A stretch of 64,000 nucleotides of DNA from JBBSDP01 sp963754335 (GTDB lineage Bacteria; Planctomycetota; Phycisphaerae; Tepidisphaerales; Tepidisphaeraceae): positions 186,001-250,000 of the forward strand of contig CAVWFQ010000004.1 of the NCBI GenBank assembly GCA_963754335.1, given 5' to 3'. The notes below the pieces were generated by a model. It saw only the letters and a list, made by a program, of their open reading frames with translations. It did not search any database and was not told the origin of the DNA. Positions 15,482-23,225 of this stretch are shown here, piece after piece. Position 1 is the first letter of the stretch; every line of letters starts with the position of its first letter. Both the position numbers and the translations under genes were made by a program.

Positions 15482-18031
15482 TTACTTATTCCAGTTAAGC
15501 GAACCCGCCAGTGGGGGCAACTTCGCGGCTCTCTCGATCGCCCTGGGCACAAATTCCACGCATCGCTTTGCTTCAGTCTCCAGGTCGTCCAATTGTGCCC
15601 CGATGGAATGCGATTCGTTTCGAATGGATGCCTGTTCGATTTCACAAGCGATCGTTCGCAAATGTTCGGCGGAACTGTACGCCGCTACGGCTTGGAAATT
15701 GTGAGCCAGTCGAGTGAGACTCTTGATATCACCCGAGGCAAAGGTTTGGCGCAGCAAATCCACGTCCTGTGTCGCCCGCAGGCAAAACTTTTCCAGCGTT
15801 TGCGAAGTAAATTCAGCATCGCTCATGCAACGGGCGAACAGTGCACTCACATCGATGGGGCTCGCTTCATTCCCTTCCGGAAGAGTGCCCGCAGGCGACG
15901 ATGCAGCCTTGGTTTGTTTCGCGACCGCAGAGCCGATTACGGCAAACAATTCCTGGGTGTCGATTGGCTTGGCGACGTACGCGTCCATTCCAGCCGCCAG
16001 GCACTTGTCGCGGTCTTCCTGCAGCGCATCAGCAGTGAGCGCGATGATGGGCAGTCGTGGACTCGCGGTCTGGAGCTCCCAGGCCCGAATCCGCCTTGAC
16101 GCTTCCAATCCGTCCAGGTTGGGCATTTGGCAATCCATGAGAATCGCCGCGTATTTTCCCTTTTTGATGGCGGCGACGGCTAATTCTCCGTCTCCGACGA
16201 TCTCGCAGGTGCAACCCACTTGCCGGAGTATTTCCTCGGTGACGAATTGGTTCATCTCGTTGTCTTCCGCGATAAGCAGATGCAAACCCTTGAGCAGCCG
16301 ATAGGAGGCGTCGCGCGCAACAGGCTCAGCAGCGGCAGCTGCGGACCGCGCGACCGCCGCCGCCGTGGATGAAATGGTATCGATCAATTGCGATTGGGTG
16401 AGCGGGCGTTGCAGCCGTGCGGAGAAGCCGGCCTGTAGAATGCTGCCGGTGTCCGTCCGTTCGTCGACCGAAGTGACCGCCACGAGCCTGGTCTGGCGGA
16501 GCGTCGAATCCGTCCTGATCGCTCCGGTCAGGGGGGCGTTGTCCGGACCAAATGGAATCAACAGAACGGTAAACGGATCGCGGTCTGCCACGGCCTGGCG
16601 GAGTGCCGGCAGGGCTTCCAGGTCGCCAACGATCTCCAGCGGGCGGCTCAGCCAGCCATCGAGCTGCTCGGCCAGAATCTGTCGTTGCAACGGGTCCGAT
16701 TCGACGGCGAGTACGCGCAAGTCGGGCACTTGAAGGGGTGCAATCGGGTCGCTTTGAGCGGCTGCATGCCCTACTTTGATCGTGAACCAGAACGTCGTTC
16801 CTTCGCCAACTATCGAGTCGATGAAGATTTCTCCTCCCATCAATTCGATCAGGCGCTTGCTGATCACCAGCCCCAGGCCGGTGCCGCCGAACTTGCGCGT
16901 TGTGGATGTGTCAACCTGGGAAAAACTTCTGAATAGTCGGTCAAGCCGGTCCGGAGGAATTCCAATCCCGCTGTCCTGAACGTCGATGCGAAGTCGCAAG
17001 TCACCGTCGCCTTCTTTTTCCGGTATTTTGGCGCGGATACCGATTTGTCCGCGCTCGGTGAATTTCAGCGCATTGGTGATGAGATTGGTAAGCACCTGGC
17101 GGATACGGTTGGGATCGCCGATCACGTGTCGGGGAACTTCGGGCCGGATGAACGAGGTGATCGAAAGCTGTTTCCTGGCGGCAACAGGCGCAAACAACAC
17201 CGACAAATCCTCGATCATCCGATGCAAATCAAACTCAATGGCTTCGATCTCCACTTTGCCAGCTTCAATTTTCGAAAAGTCGAGAATGTCGTTGATAACC
17301 ACGAGCAGCGAATCTGCGGCTTCTCGCGCAAGCTTTGCGTAGCGATGTTGCACATCGGTCAGAGTGGTGTTCGCCAGAAGGTCGATCATCCCGACGACGC
17401 CATTGAGCGGCGTGCGGATTTCATGGCTCATCCGGGCAAGGAATTCGCTCTTGGCGCGATTGGCTGCCTCGGCGGCAAGCTTTTCCTCTTCGACCAGCGC
17501 CGCCCGCTTCAGATGGGTGATGTCGAAGGCTACGCCCTGTAACAAGGTCGCACGGCCATTATCATCGCGAAGGAGCTGGCATTCGCCTTGAACCCAGACG
17601 ATTCGACCGTCACGGGTGAGCAGGCGGTATTCGGCTCGGAAAGTTTCTCCAGTCGAACAGGTGCGAGAAAATGCGTCGACCCACATCTCGCGGTCTTCAG
17701 GATGAAGCTGCCGATACCAGAGGATTGGATTTTCGAGCCATTCCTCCTGGGTGAATCCCAACAATGCCTCAATTTGCGGGCTGACATAAAGTTCCTGAAC
17801 GCTGGCATCCAGTCTGGCCATGAAGGTAACGACGGGCAGCCTTTCGACGAGCATCCGGTAGCGATGATCCGAGGCCGAGTCGCGATCGGAGACGCCTTTA
17901 TCTTCTGAGACCTCGCCGGACGGGCGTGCGGCGAAAAGAGGTGGCGAATACTCTTCGCCGGAACTGGCGATGAGTTCAAGCAAGGCGGTGGCCGCGATGG
18001 CTTCGTCTTCACTAACCTGTAGAAAATCCAT
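15482..18031 (-). CDS. Hybrid sensor histidine kinase: PAS - HisKA - HATPase - REC - HPt
   Basis: The 849-residue soluble kinase has a PAS/PAC sensor (about 56-180, LPVVTFMARLDASVQELYVS). A coiled linker leads to HisKA with H203 in SHEIRTPLNG. The HATPase_c domain has N, G1 and G2 boxes (NALKFT, DSGIGIP, GGTGLGL). A degenerate receiver-like domain (about 445-560) lacks the acceptor Asp. A functional REC domain (about 580-700, LMDCQMPNLDG) and a C-terminal HPt (AHNFQAVAAYSS) complete it. No transmembrane segment is seen, so the signal is cytosolic. It probably relays phosphate to the REC-HD-GYP-REC-GGDEF protein encoded 3 bases downstream and so sets c-di-GMP. The frame is intact over 2.5 kb. 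Confidence 0.95.
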   Translation of the reverse strand: MDFLQVSEDEAIAATALLELIASSGEEYSPPLFAARPSGEVSEDKGVSDRDSASDHRYRMLVERLPVVTFMARLDASVQELYVSPQIEALLGFTQEEWLENPILWYRQLHPEDREMWVDAFSRTCSTGETFRAEYRLLTRDGRIVWVQGECQLLRDDNGRATLLQGVAFDITHLKRAALVEEEKLAAEAANRAKSEFLARMSHEIRTPLNGVVGMIDLLANTTLTDVQHRYAKLAREAADSLLVVINDILDFSKIEAGKVEIEAIEFDLHRMIEDLSVLFAPVAARKQLSITSFIRPEVPRHVIGDPNRIRQVLTNLITNALKFTERGQIGIRAKIPEKEGDGDLRLRIDVQDSGIGIPPDRLDRLFRSFSQVDTSTTRKFGGTGLGLVISKRLIELMGGEIFIDSIVGEGTTFWFTIKVGHAAAQSDPIAPLQVPDLRVLAVESDPLQRQILAEQLDGWLSRPLEIVGDLEALPALRQAVADRDPFTVLLIPFGPDNAPLTGAIRTDSTLRQTRLVAVTSVDERTDTGSILQAGFSARLQRPLTQSQLIDTISSTAAAVARSAAAAAEPVARDASYRLLKGLHLLIAEDNEMNQFVTEEILRQVGCTCEIVGDGELAVAAIKKGKYAAILMDCQMPNLDGLEASRRIRAWELQTASPRLPIIALTADALQEDRDKCLAAGMDAYVAKPIDTQELFAVIGSAVAKQTKAASSPAGTLPEGNEASPIDVSALFARCMSDAEFTSQTLEKFCLRATQDVDLLRQTFASGDIKSLTRLAHNFQAVAAYSSAEHLRTIACEIEQASIRNESHSIGAQLDDLETEAKRCVEFVPRAIERAAKLPPLAGSLNWNK

Positions 18032-18300
18032 GGCGGTTCTGGCGTCAAAGTAACGATAATGCAGCGATTACGGACTCTCGGCCGGTGTCTTCACAGCGCA
18101 ACCGCTATTCTTGATCGGATGAGCCGCCACGAACCTGAACACCCAAATAACAATAAGGACGTTGTGTGAGGAATCCGGCGGAGGTCTCGGGACAACGGCA
18201 ACCGGTGCTGCGGGGGTCATCGGAAAATTCTAAGAGGTCGAGAGTCGATTCTGGGAAATCAACTACCGCGCCGGTATTAGATTTCGGCATTCCGCACCGC

Positions 18301-19278
18301 TCATTCAACTTCCCCATACGCCACTGAATTGATTCCATTGGGCGCTTTGAAATCCGAGGGCTTCCATTCCAGGCCGTCGGCCGAACTCCACATTTTGCCG
18401 GGCCAACTGGTGCCGATCCAGACCCCGCGGGCGGCGTCGGCGTAGAGCACGTCGCAGCGGAGCGGCTTGGGCCATGGCGTCCAGGTCTTTCCGTCAGTCG
18501 ACGAAAATCCCTTTCCATCTCCTGAGGCGAGAAATTCCTTTCCGGTCCAAACCAGCGAATAGAGGTTCAGTTTCGGCTCGCGCACTTCGTGCTCCCACGT
18601 CGCGCCGTCGGCGGAGCTCATTCGCAGCCCGTCGGGGCCGACCGCCACGAACCGGCCGTTTCCGAAGGCCATCCCGCGTAGCGGGGGAAGATCGGTCCGC
18701 TCGCTCTCGATGGCGGTGCCGTCCTTGCTGCTCACCATCCAGAAAATTTCATGCCCGTCAGACCGCCGGCCGTTGCCGCTGAAGACGAATAAGCCGTCGC
18801 CAAATGCCGCCAGGCGGAAGTGGGTGGCGTTGGGATCGGAGATTTTTCCGGCGGCTTCCCAGGTTGCGCCGTCGGTTGATCGGAGCAAGTGATAATCCGG
18901 GCCGCCGGCCACAAATCGCCCGTTGCCGAAGAGGATCGGGGCGACCCGGAAACTTCGGCCGGGATGTTCTTTCCAGTCTTTGCCGTCTGCGGAGGTGAGG
19001 ATGCGTCCGCCGAGCCCGTTCTTGTCGGTCACTCCGCCACCGACGGCCACGAATTTTCCGTTGCCCCAGGCGACCGAGATCAGGTTGTCCCGATCGTCTC
19101 CGCCATGAGGGGTCCACTCGGCGGCCAATTCCCAGTTCACCCCATCGATCGATCGGAGGCGATCACCCCCATAACCGACGGCAACATAGACCCCGGTTTT
19201 CGGCGGCGCTGCTTTGACAGCAGAGCCCAGCCACAAAGCAATCGGAATGGCGAGCATCGAGCGGCGAGTCAGTAACAT
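18301..19278 (-). CDS. Exported BNR/beta-propeller-like repeat protein
   Basis: The 325-residue protein starts with MLLTRRSMLAIPIALWLGS, a signal peptide with a twin Arg that might suit the Tat system. The rest is a series of about seven repeats with the pattern (S)-x-D-G-x-x-W ... F-G-N-G-R-F-V-A-V-G, e.g. RSIDGVNWE, SADGKDWKE, RSTDGATWE, SSADGATWE, SSTDGKTWT and SSADGLEWK. These are Asp-box/BNR-like propeller blades. No catalytic residues of sialidases are apparent, so a binding or scaffold role in the periplasm is more likely. Its start overlaps the 3' end of the PEP-CTERM gene, so the two are probably co-transcribed. Confidence 0.88.
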   Translation of the reverse strand: MLLTRRSMLAIPIALWLGSAVKAAPPKTGVYVAVGYGGDRLRSIDGVNWELAAEWTPHGGDDRDNLISVAWGNGKFVAVGGGVTDKNGLGGRILTSADGKDWKEHPGRSFRVAPILFGNGRFVAGGPDYHLLRSTDGATWEAAGKISDPNATHFRLAAFGDGLFVFSGNGRRSDGHEIFWMVSSKDGTAIESERTDLPPLRGMAFGNGRFVAVGPDGLRMSSADGATWEHEVREPKLNLYSLVWTGKEFLASGDGKGFSSTDGKTWTPWPKPLRCDVLYADAARGVWIGTSWPGKMWSSADGLEWKPSDFKAPNGINSVAYGEVE

Positions 19279-20510
19279 GACGCGGCCGCTCTATCGCCTT
19301 CTGCGCGCAGGAGAGGGATCGCGCCGAGTCCCAGCAGCGAGATCGAAGCGGGCTCAGGGGTGGCCGCGAGCGAGACGTTGTCAAGGAATACGGTCGCATC
19401 GCTGCCGCCCATGGCGTTGCTGGAGGTGAATGAAAGAAGGGGCCCGCTCACGTCGGCGAGATCCGCGTTGAAGGTAAAGGTCTCAAGCGTGTAATTCGCA
19501 CTGTTGGGCGTGGAGACAAGATTGTCAAAAATATGGTCGCCGAGCGAGGCGCTGAGCTCGGGGACATCATAATTGGCCCGCCCATTTACATAAAAGCTCA
19601 GGGTGTACTGCTGTCCGAGCACCAATCCCGGAAGAGTTTGACTCAGGGACGCTGGAGTAGCCTCGCGCGCCTGGAGCAGGGCAACTTCGTTTCCATCCGG
19701 CGGCGTACCGGCGCCAAATGGGGAGGTGCCGTCGATGATCGGGTTGATGCCGGTCATGCCGCTGGTTTTCCAGCCGGCAATCGAGTTGGAGTACCCCACG
19801 CCATTCGCCTGGCTCCCTTCAAAGCTGGGATTGGCGATCACCACCTGGTTCGCGGCGCGCTTGATCACCGAAATTCCGTCGAGCAGCAAGGTGCTGTCAT
19901 TATTTGTCCCGCCTGTGGCAATATTCGCCAGCGTCAGCGCGCCCGAGCTCGAGGTGGGTGTAAACGGTACGTTGATGAACGTGTAATTCGCATTGCCCGC
20001 GGGAACGCTGGTTGCGCTGACGAGCGTCTGGCTGCCGTACTTCGCGTTCAGGGTTGCCGCGTCATAACTGGGCCGGGCATTCACGAAAACCTGAAACCAG
20101 TATTGCTGCCCGGCGGTCAGGCCGCTGATGGGCTGACTCAGCGTTCCCGTCGCATTTGTTGCATTTTGAATAAAACCGACGTTGTTGTAATCGGGTATGT
20201 TGGTAGACCCCGCGAACGGACCTCCGCTGTTATTCACGCCAACCCGACTGTCATTGGAATCGGTCCACCCAGTGATCGGCGTGACGGGCGAACTATCGGC
20301 GACATAGCCCGGATACGGGAAAGGGCCGTTGGATTCGAAACTGGAGTTCACTACATTGACGGAGTCGGCCGAGTTGGCCGATGCGACTGAAGCAGCAATC
20401 GCCAACAGCAGGGTGCTCCCCGCTGCCGCCAGCGCTTGACCCCGAGATCGCGGCGCGACCGGTTTGCCGCACAGGTTCCGATGAGCCGCAATACCTGTAT
20501 GCTTTGCCAT
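19269..20510 (-). CDS. PEP-CTERM exported protein with duplicated carbohydrate-binding-like domain
   Basis: The 413-residue protein starts at ATG 20510 with GGGAGA upstream. A long signal peptide (ALAAAGSTLLLAIAASVASA) is followed by two homologous halves. Each begins with a V-x-N-x-S-F-E motif (VNSSFES, IANPSFEG) and contains a L-x-G-L-x-x-G-Q-Q-Y-x-x-x-x-V-N-x-R segment. Each ends in a TLLLDGISV / TVFLDNVSL strand, like DUF642 or other jelly-roll carbohydrate-binding modules. The C-terminus is ATPEPASISLLGLGAIPLLR, a PEP-CTERM sorting signal for exosortase. The basic tail is weak (RAEGDRAAASCY) rather than an Arg cluster, so a 3' indel is possible. It is anchored or exported to the cell surface. 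Confidence 0.9.
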   Translation of the reverse strand: MAKHTGIAAHRNLCGKPVAPRSRGQALAAAGSTLLLAIAASVASANSADSVNVVNSSFESNGPFPYPGYVADSSPVTPITGWTDSNDSRVGVNNSGGPFAGSTNIPDYNNVGFIQNATNATGTLSQPISGLTAGQQYWFQVFVNARPSYDAATLNAKYGSQTLVSATSVPAGNANYTFINVPFTPTSSSGALTLANIATGGTNNDSTLLLDGISVIKRAANQVVIANPSFEGSQANGVGYSNSIAGWKTSGMTGINPIIDGTSPFGAGTPPDGNEVALLQAREATPASLSQTLPGLVLGQQYTLSFYVNGRANYDVPELSASLGDHIFDNLVSTPNSANYTLETFTFNADLADVSGPLLSFTSSNAMGGSDATVFLDNVSLAATPEPASISLLGLGAIPLLRAEGDRAAASCY

Positions 20511-20697
20511 GGAATCTCCCACGTTGATGGCCGGACATGCGCAGAAATGAAACGAACCGAAAGCTTCAGGTGGATCGAGTCGATCTCGCTGACGCTACCT
20601 CAGGTTTATCGAATTTGAATATAACCCAATGACAATCCTCACGCAAGAGGATTTTTCGCGGGCAACACCTTTGTCGATCTGTAAAGTAGTAGCAATG

Positions 20698-20724
20698 TGT
20701 CCGATTATGTCCGATATGTCCGAT
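20698..20724 (+). repeat. Three direct repeats of TGTCCGAT
   Basis: TGTCCGAT occurs at 20698-20705, 20708-20715 and 20717-20724, i.e. once per helical turn, about 85-110 bases upstream of the SGNH gene start and in the gap with the divergent PEP-CTERM gene. It could be a helically phased regulator site or a simple dispersed repeat. Confidence 0.5.
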
Positions 20725-20808
20725 TTGGCGGGACGGAAACACGCCAAATGCGGTTGTCGCGCTACCGGCGAATTCTCACGTTCTTGCCCGAATCAGGTAA
20801 AAATCCAC

Positions 20809-21503
20809 ATGCAGACAAACCGGCTCATTCCAAATCGATGGTGCGGACTTGCAGCGCTCCTTGTTCTTGTCCTCGGCGCGGCCCAACCACCGCGCCGGTT
20901 TCAGGTCCCTTTGCCGGCGAGATCAACGCCTTCCTGGAGGCCGATCAGAAGCAGATGCCGCCGGCGGGGGCGACACTCTTTGTCGGCAGTTCCAGCATCC
21001 GATTCTGGTCCACGCTGAAAGAGGATTTTCCGAAGCTGAAGGTGATCAACCGCGGCTTCGGCGGATCACAGATCAGCGACAGCACTTATTGGGCGGATCG
21101 CATCGTCGTTCCGTATAAGCCGGCGCAGATTGTGTTTTATGCGGGGGACAATGACGTGGCCGGCGGGAAGAAGCCGGAGGAAATCTTCACGGAGTTCCAG
21201 GCGTTCGTCGCGAAGGTGCGGGCGGATTTGCCGGATACGCCGATCTACTTCATTTCCATCAAGCCGAGTCCGTCGCGGTGGAACAAAGTGGAGACAATGC
21301 GCGCGGCTAACGGGTTAATCGCCGACTGGATCAAGAGCCAATCCCATCTGACGTACGTCGACGTCTTTAACCCCATGCTTGGTTCGGACGGCAAGCCGAG
21401 ACCCGAACTTTACCGCATCGACCGACTGCACATGACCCGCGCCGGGTATGAACTTTGGACGAAGATCTTGACGCCGATGTTGACGGATGCGGGAGGGAAG
21501 TGA
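20809..21503 (+). CDS. Secreted SGNH/GDSL hydrolase, frameshifted near the signal peptide
   Basis: ATG 20809 reads MQTNRLIPNRWCGLAALLVL, a good signal peptide. After a shift near 20880-20888 (GGCGCGGCCC) the mature protein continues as TTAPVSGPFAGEINAFLEAD. SGNH blocks are GSSSIRFW (block I, with GSSS in place of GDS), NRGFGGSQISD (oxyanion Gly), AGDNDVAGG (Asn of block III) and DRLHMTRAGY (D-x-x-H). The length of about 230 residues matches compact bacterial SGNH esterases related to PAF-acetylhydrolase beta/gamma. The substrate is unknown but is probably an acylated sugar or lipid in the periplasm. An alternative long start at 20697 lacks a signal peptide and looks artefactual. Confidence 0.85.
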
Positions 21504-21562
21504 CGAACTTTGGGGAAAAGCCCCGCCCTGCGGGCGGCCGCTACTAAAAGTGGGATGCTCGA

Positions 21563-23015
21563 TTACGCGATGATTTCTCGTATCACCCGACCCGCAACAT
21601 CCGTTAAGCGGAAATCGCGTCCGTTGAAGCGGTAGGTCAGCTTGGTGTGATCGATCCCGAGGAAATAGAGGATCGTCGCGTGTAAATCGTTGACGCTGGC
21701 GCGATTTTCGGCGGCTTTGAATCCGACTTCGTCGCTGGCGCCGTAGCTGATGCCGCCCTTTGCGCCGCCGCCGGCCATCCACATCGTCAGGGCGTTGGGG
21801 TTGTGGTCGCGGCCGGGCTTGGCGCCTTTTTGTGAGACGGGGAGGCGGCCGAATTCGCCGCCCCAGATCACCAGCGTGTCTTCGAGCATCCCACGCTGTT
21901 CCAGGTCTGCCAGCAGGCCGGCCACGGGTTGATCGGTTTCACCGGCGAACTGGGAATGATTGCCGGCGATGTCGATGTGCCCGTCCCAGCTTCGTTCGTT
22001 TTCCATTCCGCCGGAATAGATCTGAACGAACCGCACGCCGCGCTCGACCATCCGGCGGGCCATCAGACATTGCCGCGCGACATGGCGCAGCTTTGGATCA
22101 TTCATCCCGTAGAGCGACTTGATGTGTTCCGGCTCGTGATCGATATCGAGCGCCTCGGGAGCCGCGGTCTGCATGCGATAAGCCAGCTCGAAGCTCTCCA
22201 CGCGCGCGGTCAGTTCCGCCTCCGCGGCGGCCCGGGCCTGATGTTCGCTGATTGATGGCGGCGATCAGATCGAGCTGTGCCCGCTGCTGACTATTGCTGA
22301 GCGGGCGCGGGCGATCGAGATTGGCGATCGGCTCGCCGGTCGGCTGCAGATAGGTCCCCTGGAAGACGCCGGGAAGAAATCCCGAGCTCCAGTTGCTCGC
22401 GTTGCCCTTGGGCAGGCCCCGGCCCTTTGGGTCGGACATCACTACAAACGCCGGCAGATCGCGACTCGGCGAGCCGAGGCCGTAGGTCACCCACGAACCG
22501 ACGCAGGGAAGTCCCATCCGCGGGAGGCCGCAGTTCATCATGAACAGGGCCGGGCTGTGGTTGTTGGATTGGGTGAAGGCCGAGTGGATGAAGGCCATCT
22601 TGTCGACGTGCTCGCCGAGATGCGGAAAGATGCTGGAGACCATCTTCCCGCATTGTCCGCGCGGCGTGAACTTGAAAGGGGACTTCATCAGCGGGCCGAC
22701 CGCATTCTTGAAAAATCCGGTTTCCGGATCGAGCCCCTTCATTTCCTGTCCGTCGTATTTTTCCAGGGCAGGCTTGTATTCCCAGGTGTCGACGTGGCTT
22801 GGGCCGCCATTGACGAAGATCCAGATCACGCTCTTGGCGCGGGCCGGGAAGAGCGATGGGCGAGGGATCATCGGGTCGGAGGCGGCCACGCATGGCCGGC
22901 GGGCCAGGAGCCCTTCATCAGCCATGAGGGCGGCGAGGCCGAGCATCCCCATTCCGCCTCCGGCGCGGCGGAGCCAGTCTCGGCGGGTGAACAGTCGGTC
23001 AGCGTTTCCAAAATT
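21563..23015 (-). CDS. DUF1501 family protein (Tat-exported sulfatase-like fold), frameshifted
   Basis: The N-terminal piece has LFTRRDWLRRAGGGMGMLGL, a twin-arginine signal, then SVIWIFVNGGPSHVDTWEYK and PMDxK-like DUF1501 features. It is interrupted near 22244-22246 by one extra base after AAINQ. The other frame continues EHQARAAAEAEL to the C-terminus with FELAYRMQTAAPEALD, CLMARRMVERGVRFVQIY and VIWGGEFGRLP. GTG 23015 is preferred as start: GAGGAG lies 6 bases upstream. The longer ATG 23063 lies in a repeat. DUF1501 proteins are paired with DUF1549/DUF1553 proteins throughout Planctomycetota, as here, in an operon read from 25998 downwards. Their biochemical role is unproven; a link to polysaccharide use is often suggested. 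Confidence 0.9.
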
Positions 23016-23052
23016 CACGAGAATCTCCTCGGACTGGGGTGCATTTTCAGGT

Positions 23053-23212
23053 GGGACAGACATTCCTGTCTGTCACGCATCCGCGAGTGCGGGCGTATCC
23101 GCCCGCCGAGTGGATGCGCCGTTGTGTGGGCTGAGCGGGAGTGCGAGCTGGCTCGGGAGGCGAGTACGCCTCCGCTCGTCAGGTCGCGACAGACAAGAAT
23201 GTCTGTCCTCCC
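23053..23212 (+). repeat. Inverted-repeat element between the PSD1 and DUF1501 genes
   Basis: The arms GGGACAGACATTCCTGTCTG at the left and GACAGACAAGAATGTCTGTC followed by CTCCC at the right are near-complements around about 115 bases. Those inner bases contain further short inverted repeats (GGCGTATCCGCC and GCGAGTACGCC-type). Each arm is itself palindromic. It lies inside the operon, upstream of the DUF1501 ribosome site, and could affect stability or read-through of the joint mRNA. Confidence 0.7.
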
Positions 23213-23225
23213 AGAATTCGCATTC

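Noticed and set aside
14918..16099. A 1.2-kb plus-strand open frame across the kinase/HD-GYP junction
   Set aside because: It spans two well-supported minus-strand genes and has no start signals or domains.
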